From: Kitasatospora indigofera
GTDB taxonomy: Bacteria; Actinomycetota; Actinomycetes; Streptomycetales; Streptomycetaceae
Length of the DNA stretch: 64,000 nt
Direction: 5' to 3'
Assembly: GCF_014655955.1 (NCBI RefSeq)
Contig: NZ_BNBO01000038.1
Coordinates: forward strand, 1-64,000
Of the stretch, positions 47,891 through 56,572 are shown in pieces. A program made the translations under genes and the position numbers. Positions within the stretch are counted from its first letter, which is position 1, and each line of letters opens with the position of its first letter. The notes under the pieces are model-generated. The model saw only the letters and a list, made by a program, of their open reading frames with translations, was not told the DNA's origin and made no database searches.

Positions 47891-49567
47891 TTACTGCTCC
47901 TCGGGAGTACTGACGGGGGTGCCGGCCGGGCCGGCGAGAGTGGTGACCAGGTGGCGCCGCCAGGTGGCGTCGTCCCGCTCGGGGAAGTCCTCGCGCCAGT
48001 GGCAGCCGCGGGTCTCCGCGCGCTGGGCCGCGGCCGCCACCAGAGCGGTCGCCACCAGGTGCAGGTTGGCCGCCTCCCAGGTCTCCACCCGGGGGTCGGC
48101 CGGCTTCTCGTCGGCCAGGTGCGCGTACGCCTCCTCGGCGAGCGCGGCCAGCCCGGCGGCGGTGGCGGCCATGCTGGCGGCCGAGCGCAGCACGCCGGCG
48201 CCCCTGGACATCAGCCGCTGGATGTCGGCCCTGGCCTCCGGCGCGGGCAGCGGCACGGCGCGCGCCGCCCGGGCCGCCGCGACGTCCACGGCACGCTCCG
48301 GCAGCTCGCCGGCCCGGTGCCGGGCGGCCAGGTCGGCGGCGATCCGCTCGGCGAAGACCAGGCCCTCCAGCAGCGAGTTGGAGGCCAGCCGGTTGGCGCC
48401 GTGCACGCCGGTGCAGGCCACCTCGCCGCAGGCGTACAGCCCCGGCACGGTGGTGCGGCCCAGCAGGTCGGTGCGGACGCCGCCGGAGGCGTGGTGCGCG
48501 GCCGGGGCGACCGGGATCAGCTCGGTGACCGGGTCGATGCCGTGCGAGCGGCAGGACGCCAGGATGGTCGGGAAGCGCTCCTCCCACATGGCGGCGCCGA
48601 AGTGCCGCCCGTCCAGGTACATGTGGTCGGCGCCCTTGAGCTGCATCTGCCGGGTGATCGCCTTGGCGACGATGTCGCGCGGGGCGAGCTCGTTCAGCTC
48701 GTGCTGCCCGACCATGAAGCGGTGCTCGTCCGCGTCGACCAGGTGGGCGCCCTCGCCGCGGACGGCCTCGGAGACCAGCGGCTGCTGGCCCTCGGCCTCC
48801 GGGCCCAGCCAGAGCACGGTCGGGTGGAACTGGACGAACTCCAGGTCGGTGACCTCGGCCCCGGCCCGCAGGGCCAGCGCGACGCCGTCGCCGGTGGAGA
48901 CCGCCGGGTTGGTGCTGGCGGAGAAGACCTGGCCCATGCCGCCGGTGGCGAGCACCACCGCGCGGGCCCGGATCGCGCCGACGCCGTCGCGCTGGCCCTC
49001 GCCCATCACGTGCAGGGTCAGGCCGGCCGCGTGGCCCTCGGCGTCGGTCAGCAGGTCCAGCACCAGGGCGTGCTCGATCAGCTCCAGCCCCGGGTCGCTG
49101 CGCACCGCGGAGACCAGGGCGCGCGATATCTCGGCGCCGGTGGCGTCGCCGCCGGCGTGCGCGATCCGGCGCCGGTGGTGGCCGCCCTCGCGGGTGAGCA
49201 GGATCTCGCCGTCCTCGTCGAGGTCGAAGGCGGCGCCGGTGGCGATCAGGTGCCGGACGGCCTCCGGGCCCTCGGTGACGAGGGTGCGGACGGCCTCCTC
49301 GTCGCAGAGGCCGGCGCCGGCCACCAGGGTGTCGTCGAGGTGCTGCTCGGGGGTGTCACCCTCGCCCAGGGCGGCGGCGATGCCGCCCTGGGCCCAGCGG
49401 GTGGAGCCGTCGTCCAGCATCGCCTTGGTGACCACCACCGCCCGCAGGCCGGCCTTGCGGACGTTGAGGGCGACGGTGAGGCCGGCCACGCCGGAGCCGA
49501 CCACGACGACGTCGGTGGTGGTCGTCCAGCCGGGGGCGGGGGCGGTGAGGCGGTGCGTGACGGACAT
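47891..49567 (-). CDS. nadB: L-aspartate oxidase
   Basis: A 558-residue flavoprotein that oxidises L-aspartate to iminoaspartate, the first step of quinolinate synthesis. The FAD Rossmann motif VVVVGSGVAGLTVALNVRKA is near residue 20. GSTRWAQGGIAAAL and REGGHHRRRIAHAGGDATG are family substrate/flavin signatures, and HASGGVRTDLLGRTTVPGLY closes the FAD domain. A succinate-dehydrogenase-like C-terminal helical domain follows. The partner quinolinate synthase gene nadA is not in the window. The ATG start is 17 bp past panD. Confidence 0.95.
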   Translation of the reverse strand: MSVTHRLTAPAPGWTTTTDVVVVGSGVAGLTVALNVRKAGLRAVVVTKAMLDDGSTRWAQGGIAAALGEGDTPEQHLDDTLVAGAGLCDEEAVRTLVTEGPEAVRHLIATGAAFDLDEDGEILLTREGGHHRRRIAHAGGDATGAEISRALVSAVRSDPGLELIEHALVLDLLTDAEGHAAGLTLHVMGEGQRDGVGAIRARAVVLATGGMGQVFSASTNPAVSTGDGVALALRAGAEVTDLEFVQFHPTVLWLGPEAEGQQPLVSEAVRGEGAHLVDADEHRFMVGQHELNELAPRDIVAKAITRQMQLKGADHMYLDGRHFGAAMWEERFPTILASCRSHGIDPVTELIPVAPAAHHASGGVRTDLLGRTTVPGLYACGEVACTGVHGANRLASNSLLEGLVFAERIAADLAARHRAGELPERAVDVAAARAARAVPLPAPEARADIQRLMSRGAGVLRSAASMAATAAGLAALAEEAYAHLADEKPADPRVETWEAANLHLVATALVAAAAQRAETRGCHWREDFPERDDATWRRHLVTTLAGPAGTPVSTPEEQ

Positions 49568-49584
49568 GGCGTTCAGTTGCTCCT

Positions 49585-50064
49585 TCAGCGCGCGGCGGTG
49601 GCGGCCGCGTTGTCGGGGCCACCGTACGCCTGCCGGCCCACCGTCCCGGGGGCGTGGGCCTGGTCGCCCCTGAGCAGGCCGCTGCCCTCGCGGGCCTCGG
49701 CGGCGTCGGTGCCGAGGCCGGTGATCCGGTTGTCGGCGTCGACGAAGACCACGTTGGGCACGTAGCCCTTGGCCTCGGCGGTGTCCATCTGCCCGTAGGC
49801 GATCAGGATCACCAGGTCGCCGGGGTGGACCAGCCGGGCGGCGGCGCCGTTGATCCCGATGATGCCGGAGCCGCGCGGGCCCGCGATGGTGTAGGTCTCC
49901 AGCCGGGCGCCGTTGTTGATGTCGACGATGTGGACCAGCTCGCCGGGGAGCAGGTCGGCGGCGTCGAGCAGGTCCTCGTCCACCGTGACCGAGCCGACGT
50001 AGTGCAGGTCGGCCTGGGTCACGGTGGCCCGGTGGATCTTGGACTTGAGCATGGTGCGGAGCAC
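49585..50064 (-). CDS. panD: aspartate 1-decarboxylase
   Basis: A 159-residue pyruvoyl enzyme that makes beta-alanine from aspartate. The self-cleavage site Gly24-Ser25 lies in HYVGSVTVDEDLL, and Lys8/His11 in LKSKIHRATVT are conserved. GGAGG precedes the GTG start by 8 nt. The last ~45 residues (after VVFVDADNRI) are a poorly conserved low-complexity tail absent from the compact E. coli enzyme. It sits between panC and nadB. Confidence 0.94.
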   Translation of the reverse strand: MLRTMLKSKIHRATVTQADLHYVGSVTVDEDLLDAADLLPGELVHIVDINNGARLETYTIAGPRGSGIIGINGAAARLVHPGDLVILIAYGQMDTAEAKGYVPNVVFVDADNRITGLGTDAAEAREGSGLLRGDQAHAPGTVGRQAYGGPDNAAATAAR

Positions 50065-50191
50065 TGGGTCACGCCTCCAGAGGTGAGTGCATGCCTGAGG
50101 GGTCGAAGGTGGTGCGGGTGGTGCGGGTGCCCGTCCTGGCGGACCGGTGTCCTGGGGACGGGCGGTCTGGCGGGACGGGCGGTTCGGCGGT

Positions 50192-51100
50192 CTAGCGGAC
50201 GATGATGCGGACGTTGTCGATCAGGCGGGTGGTCCCCACCTTCGCGGCCACGGCCAGCACCGCCTCGCCCTGGAAGTCGTCCGCCGCTTCGGTGAAGTCG
50301 TCGGGGTCGATCAGGGCGAGGTAGTCAAGGGTGACACCTTCGGCGGCGTCGATCACGGCCGAGGCTGCCTCGCGGACCGCCTTGGGGCCCTGGGCGGCCA
50401 CGTCGCGGCCGGCGAACAGGGCCCGGGAGAGCACCAGGGCCCGCTCGCGCTCGTCCTCGGCGAGGAAGCGGTTGCGGGAGGACCGGGCCAGGCCGTCCTC
50501 CTCACGGACGGTCGGCACGCCGATCACCTCGACGTCGAAGTCCAGGTCGGCGACCATCCGCTGGACGATCGCCAGCTGCTGGGCGTCCTTCTCGCCGAAG
50601 AAGGCGAAGTCCGGGTCGGTGATGTGCAGCAGCTTGGCGACCACGGTCAGCATGCCGTCGAAGTGGCCGGGGCGGGTGGCGCCCTCGAAGCGCTCGCCCA
50701 TCGGGCCCGCGGTGAGCCGCACCTGCGGCTCGCCGTTCGGGTAGACCTCCTCGACCAGCGGGGCGAAGACCACGTCCGCGCCGTTCTCCTCGGCCAGCCG
50801 GACGTCGGCGGCCAGCGTGCGCGGGTAGCGGTCGAGGTCCTCGCCGGCGCCGAACTGCAGCGGGTTCACGAAGACCGTCACGGCCACCCGGCCGTCCGCG
50901 CCGACCTGCTTGCGGGCCGCCCGGATCAGCGCCGCGTGGCCCTCGTGCAGGGCGCCCATCGTCATCACGACGGCGTTGTCCACCGGCTGCTCGTCCGGCC
51001 AGAAGGCGGGCTCGAAGTCGGCGATCGTGTGGGTGAGGGCCGCCTTGCGGACCTTCGGCTCCCGGACCGGCTGCCTGCCACGCTGGTTCTTGCCCGCCAT
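50192..51100 (-). CDS. panC: pantothenate synthetase
   Basis: A 302-residue ATP-dependent ligase that joins pantoate and beta-alanine. MGALHEGHAALI (48-59) holds the HxGH motif, TVFVNPLQFGAGEDLDRYPR follows, and FFGEKDAQQL and SSRNRFL are KMSKS-like and substrate motifs. There is an N-terminal ~20-residue basic extension. Its ATG overlaps the stop of the upstream DUF2520 gene by one base (TGATG), so the two are translationally coupled. Confidence 0.95.
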   Translation of the reverse strand: MAGKNQRGRQPVREPKVRKAALTHTIADFEPAFWPDEQPVDNAVVMTMGALHEGHAALIRAARKQVGADGRVAVTVFVNPLQFGAGEDLDRYPRTLAADVRLAEENGADVVFAPLVEEVYPNGEPQVRLTAGPMGERFEGATRPGHFDGMLTVVAKLLHITDPDFAFFGEKDAQQLAIVQRMVADLDFDVEVIGVPTVREEDGLARSSRNRFLAEDERERALVLSRALFAGRDVAAQGPKAVREAASAVIDAAEGVTLDYLALIDPDDFTEAADDFQGEAVLAVAAKVGTTRLIDNVRIIVR

Positions 51101-52038
51101 CAGTGCTTCTCCTCGTTGAGTACGTCCAGCAGCGCCGCCGCCGACTCTTCCTTGAGCGATCCGCCTCGGACCGCCCGCTGCGCCGTGGCCCTGGCCATCG
51201 CGCGGTACGCCTGATCGATGTCCGGGGACACCGTACGCAACTGGTCCAGGTGACGGCGGAGCGTGCCCGCGTCACCCCGGGCGACCGGGCCGGTCAGGGC
51301 CGCGTCGCCGGACCGCAGACTGTTGTCCAGGGCGGCGCCGAGCAGCGGGCCGAGCAGCCGGCCGGGCTCGGCCACCCCGGCGCCGCGCAGCAGCTCCATC
51401 GCCTGCGCGACCAGGGTGACCAGGTGGTTCGCCCCGTGCGCCAGCGCCGTGTGGTAGACCGGGCGGACCTCCTCGGGCACCCACTCGGGCTCGCCGCCCA
51501 TCTCCACCACCAGGGCCTCGGCGACCGGCCGCAGCTCCTCGGGGGCGGTCACCCCGAACGGGCAGCCGGCCAGCCGGGCCAGGTCCACCGACGTCCCGGT
51601 GAAGGTCATCGCGGGGTGCAGGGCCAGCGGCAGCGCACCGGCCCTGGTCGCCGGTTCGAGGACCGCCACGCCCTGCGCGCCCGAGGTGTGCACCACGATC
51701 TGCCCGGGGCGCACCGCCCCGGTCGTGGCCAGGCCCCGGACCAGGTCGGCGAGCGCGTCGTCGGGGACGGTCAGCAGCACCAGGTCGGCGGCGGCCAGCA
51801 CCTGCTGCGGCGTCACCAGGCGGACCCCGGGCAGCAGGGCCCCGGCCCGGCGCCGGGAGGAGGCCGAGACGCCGGAGGCGGCGACCACCCGGTGGCCGGC
51901 CAGTTGCAGGGCGGCGCCCAGCGCGGGCCCGACGCGGCCGGTGCCGACCACCCCGACGGCGAGCCGGGCGGGACGGTCACCGGGGTCGGACGGGCCGCCG
52001 GACTGCTCGGGCGCTCCGAAGGGGTTGGACGTGCTCAC
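51100..52038 (-). CDS. Rossmann-like/DUF2520 dehydrogenase-type protein
   Basis: A 312-residue protein with an N-terminal NAD(P) Rossmann domain (GVVGTGRVGPALGAAL, about residues 29-44) and a C-terminal helical DUF2520 domain (about 170-290, YHTALAHGANHLVTLVAQAM). The two-domain layout resembles ketopantoate reductase and other 6-phosphogluconate-dehydrogenase-type oxidoreductases. Its stop overlaps the panC start, which points to pantothenate metabolism. No panE is visible nearby. A ketopantoate reductase role is plausible but is inference. The GTG/ATG start lies upstream of an Asn/Pro-rich N-tail. Confidence 0.8.
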   Translation of the reverse strand: MSTSNPFGAPEQSGGPSDPGDRPARLAVGVVGTGRVGPALGAALQLAGHRVVAASGVSASSRRRAGALLPGVRLVTPQQVLAAADLVLLTVPDDALADLVRGLATTGAVRPGQIVVHTSGAQGVAVLEPATRAGALPLALHPAMTFTGTSVDLARLAGCPFGVTAPEELRPVAEALVVEMGGEPEWVPEEVRPVYHTALAHGANHLVTLVAQAMELLRGAGVAEPGRLLGPLLGAALDNSLRSGDAALTGPVARGDAGTLRRHLDQLRTVSPDIDQAYRAMARATAQRAVRGGSLKEESAAALLDVLNEEKH

Positions 52039-52203
52039 GGCTTCGCGTTCGTCCTAACTTTCCGTTCCAGTCCTCTGCGGGTACCAGACGTACCGGGCCA
52101 TTCTACGGCCGCGCCGGAGCCGCCCGCCGGGGCGGCCCGCGGCACCGGTCCGCGGCACCGGTCCGCCGGGCCCGCCCGGAGCCGACCGCCGGGCCGGCCC
52201 CCG

Positions 52204-52893
52204 CTACTCCCCGGCGCCGGCCCGGACCAGCCCGGCCTCGTACGCGAGCACCACGGCCTGCACCCGGTCGCGCAGGCCGAGCTTGGCCAGGATCCGGCCG
52301 ACATGGGTCTTCACGGTGGCCTCGGAGAGCACCAGCCGGGCGGCGATCTCGCTGTTCGACAGCCCCTGGGCGACCAGCAGGAAGACCTCCCGCTCGCGGT
52401 CGGTGAGCGGCGCCAGGGTGTTGGCGGCGGGGGCCGCGCCGACCGTGGGCAGCACCTCCGCGAAGCGGTCGATCATGCGGCGGGTGGTGGTCGGCGCGAC
52501 CACGGCGTCACCGGCGTGGACCGAACGGATCGCCGCGACCAGCTCGGTCGGCGGGACGTCCTTGAGCAGGAAGCCGCTGGCCCCCGCCTTCAGCGCGGCG
52601 AAGGCGTACTCGTCCAGGTCGAAGGTGGTGAGGATGAGCACGTGCGGGGCGCCCGGCAGCGGCGTGCCGTCGGCGGACAGGCAGATCCGCCGGGTGGCCT
52701 GGACGCCGTCCAGCCGGGGCATCCGGACATCCATCAGGATCACGTCCACCTCGGTGTGCCGCAGCACCTCCAGGGCCTGCGCGCCGTCACCGGCCTCCGC
52801 GGTGATCTCGATGTCGCCCTGCGACTGCAGGACCATCCGGAAGCCGGTGCGCAGCAGCTCCTGGTCGTCGACGAGCATCACGCGGATGGTCAT
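52204..52893 (-). CDS. NarL/FixJ family response regulator
   Basis: A 229-residue two-component regulator. The receiver domain carries acidic residues DD at 9-10, the phosphoacceptor Asp55 in ILMDVRMP, and LKDVPPTEL with the conserved Lys. A C-terminal LuxR-type helix-turn-helix (LTDREREVFLLVAQGLSNSE, IAARLVLSEATVKTHVGRIL) binds DNA. It lies 97 bp after the kinase gene on the same strand, which is its cognate partner. The target genes cannot be deduced. Confidence 0.94.
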   Translation of the reverse strand: MTIRVMLVDDQELLRTGFRMVLQSQGDIEITAEAGDGAQALEVLRHTEVDVILMDVRMPRLDGVQATRRICLSADGTPLPGAPHVLILTTFDLDEYAFAALKAGASGFLLKDVPPTELVAAIRSVHAGDAVVAPTTTRRMIDRFAEVLPTVGAAPAANTLAPLTDREREVFLLVAQGLSNSEIAARLVLSEATVKTHVGRILAKLGLRDRVQAVVLAYEAGLVRAGAGE

Positions 52894-52990
52894 GGCTCTC
52901 CCTCTTGCACGGACTGGTTCTTGCTCGGACTGGTTCGCGGACGTCGTCGCCCGGACCGTGACACGGACGCCCGGACGGGGCGCACCGGCT

Positions 52991-54208
52991 CTACTTGGCC
53001 GCCTTGAGCGGCAGGACGGCGCGGATCCGGAACCCGCCGCCGGGCCTGGGGCCGACGTCGAGACTGCCGCTGACCATCCCGACCCGCTCCCGCATGCCGA
53101 TCAGACCATGCCCGAGACCGTCCGTCCCGCCGCCGGTGAGCTGCTCGGAGGTGGTGCCCCGGCCGTCGTCCTCGATCAGCACGGCCAGCTCCCGCTCGCC
53201 GAAGTCCACCGCGACCCTGGCCCGGGCGTCCGGGCCACCGTGCTTGCGGACGTTGGTCAGCGCCTCCTGGACGATCCGGTAGACCGTCAGCTCGACGCCC
53301 CGGGGCAGCTCGCGGGAGTCGCCCGAGGCGGTGAAGTCGACCGGCAGGCCGGCCGTGCGGACCTGGTCGAGCAGCTCCGGCAGCTCCTCCACACCGGGCT
53401 GCGGCATGTACTCCTCGGCGGTGCCGGCCGTGCGCAGCACCCCGAGCAGCCGGCGCATCTCCACCAGCGCCTGGCGGCCGGTGGAGGCGATGGTGCCGAG
53501 CGCCTCCTTGGCCTGCTGCGGCGAGTTGTCGAGCACGTACGCGGCGCCGTCCGCCTGGACGATCATCACCGAGACGTTGTGCGCCACCACGTCGTGCAGC
53601 TCCCGGGCGATCCGGGCCCGCTCGGCCGCCACCGCGACCTTCGCCTGCGCGTCCCGCTCGCGCTCCAGCCGGGCCGCCCGGTCCTCCAGCTCGACCAGGT
53701 ACGCCCGGCGCACCCGGGTCAGCCGGCCCCAGGCCCAGCAGAGCACGAACGGGGTGGACATCAGGGTGGCCAGCAGCAGGCTCTGCAGGACGCTGTAGTG
53801 CGGCCCGATCGGTTCGCCCTGGTCGTCCACCGAGCCGGTGGGGAAGCGCCAGAGGGTCAGCGGGCCGGCGGCCAGTCCGGCGCCGAGCGCGAGCCGGGAG
53901 GCCCAGGTGGAGCCGAAGGCGGCTCCCGTGTACGCGAAGACCAGGTACCCGATGCTGGAGGCCGCGGGGTTGACGTTCAGTGCGATCTGGCCGAGCCCGA
54001 GGGCCACCGCCAGCGCCAGGGTGAGGTCCGGGTTGCGGCGCCGGAACACCATCAGCAGCGGGACGGCGACCGCGATCAGGTAGTGCACGACCAGTCGCCA
54101 GCCGTGTTCGCTGTCGTCCGGCAGCAGGCCGAGCAGCAGCAACAGCAGCGCCCAGGCGGAGTCGGCCACCATGGGGTGTCGGCGGAGCCAGGCGTTGAGT
54201 CGATGCAC
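52991..54208 (-). CDS. sensor histidine kinase (HisKA_3 type)
   Basis: A 405-residue membrane kinase. Four to six transmembrane helices (about residues 16-30, 41-55, 60-78, 85-115, 140-160) form the sensor without a large extracellular domain. The phosphoacceptor His205 is in ERARIARELHDVVAHNVSVM, the HisKA_3 dimerisation motif. The C-terminal ATPase domain has EALTNVRKHGGPDARA and DDGRGTTSEQL (N and G boxes). It phosphorylates the downstream NarL-type regulator. An intramembrane-sensing kinase of this build often responds to envelope stress, which is only analogy. Confidence 0.92.
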   Translation of the reverse strand: MHRLNAWLRRHPMVADSAWALLLLLLGLLPDDSEHGWRLVVHYLIAVAVPLLMVFRRRNPDLTLALAVALGLGQIALNVNPAASSIGYLVFAYTGAAFGSTWASRLALGAGLAAGPLTLWRFPTGSVDDQGEPIGPHYSVLQSLLLATLMSTPFVLCWAWGRLTRVRRAYLVELEDRAARLERERDAQAKVAVAAERARIARELHDVVAHNVSVMIVQADGAAYVLDNSPQQAKEALGTIASTGRQALVEMRRLLGVLRTAGTAEEYMPQPGVEELPELLDQVRTAGLPVDFTASGDSRELPRGVELTVYRIVQEALTNVRKHGGPDARARVAVDFGERELAVLIEDDGRGTTSEQLTGGGTDGLGHGLIGMRERVGMVSGSLDVGPRPGGGFRIRAVLPLKAAK

Positions 54209-54326
54209 GTGTCCAGCCTAGGCAGTCGCGGAGTGCTCCCAGGTCCGCCGGGAGAGCGATCCCTTCTACTCCCTAGGTCGGAGACGAACCCCGGGCCGGG
54301 CCCGGCTCCCGGTAGCGTCGACCCCT

Positions 54327-55340
54327 ATGACCTGGATGCGGTGGCGGCCCGCCATGGAAGAGGCGCTGTACGGCGCGGAGGGCTTCTACCGCAGGCCGGA
54401 GGGCCCGGCGGGCCACTTCCGGACGTCCGTGCACGCCTCGGGGCTGTACGCCGGGGCGGTGGCCCGGCTGCTCGGCGAGGTGGACGAGGCGCTCGGGCGC
54501 CCGGCGGAGCTGGCCTTCGTCGACGTCGGCGCGGGGCGCGGCGAGCTGCTGGCCGGGGTGCTGGCCGCGGTGCCCGCCGGACTGGCCGGGCGGCTGCGCC
54601 CGTACGGGGTGGAGCTGGCGGCCCGGCCGCCGGGCCTGCCCGCCGAGGTCCGGTGGACGGACCGGCCGCCGGCCGGCGTCACCGGGCTGCTGTTCGCCAA
54701 CGAGTGGCTGGACAACGTGCCGCTGGACCTCGCCGAGGCCGGCGAGGACGGCGTGCTGCGCTACACCGAGGTGGACACCGCCGGCGGGGAGCAGCGGCCG
54801 GGCGCCCCCGTCTCCGAGGCCGACCGCCGCTGGGCCGAGCGCTGGTGGCCGGTGCGCGAACCGGGCGACGTCGTCGAGCTGGGCGGACCGCGGGACGAGG
54901 CCTGGGCGGGCGCGGTCGGCTCGCTGGCGGCCGGGCTGGCGGTGGCGGTGGACTACGCGCACACCGCCGGGCGGCGCCCGCCGTTCGGCACCCTCGCCGG
55001 GTTCCGGGACGGCCGGGAGGTGAGCCCGGTGCCGGACGGCTCCTGCGACGTCACCGCGCACGTGGCGCTGGACGCGGTGGCCGTGCCCGGTGTCCACAGC
55101 CTGTGGACGACGCAGCGCGAGGCGCTGCGGGCCCTCGGCGTGAGCGGCGCCCGGCCGCCGCTGTCCCTGGCGTCCAGCGACCCGGCGGCCTACCTGCGGG
55201 CGCTCGGCGGGGCGGGCGAGGCGGCCGAGCTGACCGACCCGGCGGGGCTGGGGGCCTTCGGCTGGCTGGCGCAGGCCGTCCGCATCCCGGTACCGGAGAG
55301 CCTGGGGGGCCTGCCGGGATGGCAGACTCTGGTGCCATGA
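54327..55340 (+). CDS. MidA/NDUFAF7-like SAM-dependent methyltransferase
   Basis: A 337-residue Class I methyltransferase of the MidA/DUF185 family. GHFRTSVHASGLYAGAVARL opens it, FVDVGAGRGELLAGVL (about 63-78) is the SAM-binding loop, and LLFANEWLDNVPLDLAE is the family signature. In eukaryotes the homologue NDUFAF7 symmetrically dimethylates an arginine of NDUFS2, the NuoD subunit of Complex I. Here the next gene, overlapping by four bases (ATGA), encodes a NuoD homologue, which strongly suggests the same substrate in this bacterium. Confidence 0.88.
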   Translation: MTWMRWRPAMEEALYGAEGFYRRPEGPAGHFRTSVHASGLYAGAVARLLGEVDEALGRPAELAFVDVGAGRGELLAGVLAAVPAGLAGRLRPYGVELAARPPGLPAEVRWTDRPPAGVTGLLFANEWLDNVPLDLAEAGEDGVLRYTEVDTAGGEQRPGAPVSEADRRWAERWWPVREPGDVVELGGPRDEAWAGAVGSLAAGLAVAVDYAHTAGRRPPFGTLAGFRDGREVSPVPDGSCDVTAHVALDAVAVPGVHSLWTTQREALRALGVSGARPPLSLASSDPAAYLRALGGAGEAAELTDPAGLGAFGWLAQAVRIPVPESLGGLPGWQTLVP

Positions 55341-56506
55341 GGGAGACCACGGTCGGCATCGGCGCGGGTGCGGAAAACTTTTCGGGCGAACCGGGCACCA
55401 CGGACATGGTGCTCAACATCGGCCCGCAGCACCCGTCCACGCACGGCGTGCTGCGCCTGAAGCTGGTGCTGGACGGTGAGCGGATCGTCTCCGCCGAGCC
55501 GGTGATCGGTTACATGCACCGGGGCGCCGAGAAGCTCTTCGAGGCCCGCGACTACCGCCAGATCATCATGCTCGCCAACCGCCACGACTGGCTGTCGGCG
55601 TTCGCCAACGAACTCGGCGTGGTGCTCGCGGTGGAGCGGATGCTCGGCATGGAGGTGCCCGAGCGCGCGGTCTGGATCCGCACCATGCTGGCCGAGCTGA
55701 ACCGGGTGCTGAACCACCTGATGTTCCTCGGCTCGTACCCGCTGGAGCTCGGCGGGATCACCCCGGTCTTCCACGCCTTCCACGGCCGCGAGGAGCTCCA
55801 GCACGTGCTGGAGGAGGCCTCCGGCGGCCGGATGCACTACATGTTCAACCGGGTCGGCGGCCTGAAGGAGGACCTGCCGGCCGGCTGGCTCGGCCGGGTC
55901 CGCGCGGCCGTCGCCACCGTCCGCTCCCAGCTGCCGGTCTTCGAGGACCTGGTGCTCGGCAACGAGATCTTCCGGGCCCGCACCGCCGGCGTCGGCGTGC
56001 TCTCCCAGGAGCACGTGCACGCGTACGGGGTGAGCGGCCCGATCGCCCGGGCCAGCGGCGTCGACCTCGACCTGCGGCGCGACGAGCCCTACCTCGCGTA
56101 CGGCTCCGAGGAGCTGCGCGGGGTGCTGACCGTGGTCACCCGGGAGGAGGGCGACTGCCTGGCCCGCTTCGAGTGCCTGCTGGAGCAGACCGTCAACTCG
56201 CTGGACCTCGCCGACGCCTGCCTGGACAAGCTGGCCACGCTGGCGCCCGGCCCGGTCAACCTGCGGCTGCCCAAGGTGCTCAAGGCCCCGGAGGGCGCCA
56301 CCTACGCCTGGACCGAGAACCCGCTCGGCATCAACGGCTACTACCTGGTCTCGCGCGGCGACAAGACGCCCTGGCGGCTGAAGCTCCGCTCGGCCTCGTA
56401 CAACAACATCCAGGCGCTCACCGAGCTGCTGCCCGGCACCCTGGTCGCCGACATGGTCGCGATCCTCGGCTCGATGTTCTTCGTGGTCGGCGACATCGAC
56501 AAGTGA
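55337..56506 (+). CDS. nuoD: NADH dehydrogenase subunit D (NuoD-like, lone copy)
   Basis: A 389-residue Complex I 49-kDa subunit homologue. VLNIGPQHPSTHGVLRLKL (about 25-43) and PVIGYMHRGAEKLFEARDYR (55-74) are signature segments; Arg62 in MHRGAEKL probably corresponds to the methylated arginine of NDUFS2. RMDYL is replaced by RHDWLSAF, but the quinone-site histidine in GPQHPSTHG is intact. No other nuo genes adjoin, so it is an extra copy of the kind known as nuoD2 in streptomycetes. Its start overlaps the methyltransferase stop. It ends inside a palindromic terminator. Confidence 0.92.
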   Translation: MRETTVGIGAGAENFSGEPGTTDMVLNIGPQHPSTHGVLRLKLVLDGERIVSAEPVIGYMHRGAEKLFEARDYRQIIMLANRHDWLSAFANELGVVLAVERMLGMEVPERAVWIRTMLAELNRVLNHLMFLGSYPLELGGITPVFHAFHGREELQHVLEEASGGRMHYMFNRVGGLKEDLPAGWLGRVRAAVATVRSQLPVFEDLVLGNEIFRARTAGVGVLSQEHVHAYGVSGPIARASGVDLDLRRDEPYLAYGSEELRGVLTVVTREEGDCLARFECLLEQTVNSLDLADACLDKLATLAPGPVNLRLPKVLKAPEGATYAWTENPLGINGYYLVSRGDKTPWRLKLRSASYNNIQALTELLPGTLVADMVAILGSMFFVVGDIDK

Positions 56507-56544
56507 CGGAGGGGCCGCTCCCCGGGGAGCGGCCCCTCCGTCAC
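56503..56544. terminator. 42-nt perfect palindrome over the nuoD stop codon
   Basis: Arms 56503-56523 and 56524-56544 are perfectly complementary with no loop spacer. The nuoD stop codon TGA (56504-56506) is inside the left arm. It separates nuoD from the convergent gene and should act in both directions. Confidence 0.85.
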
Positions 56545-56572
56545 CTGCCCGTTCGGCCGTTCGGCCGGGCGC

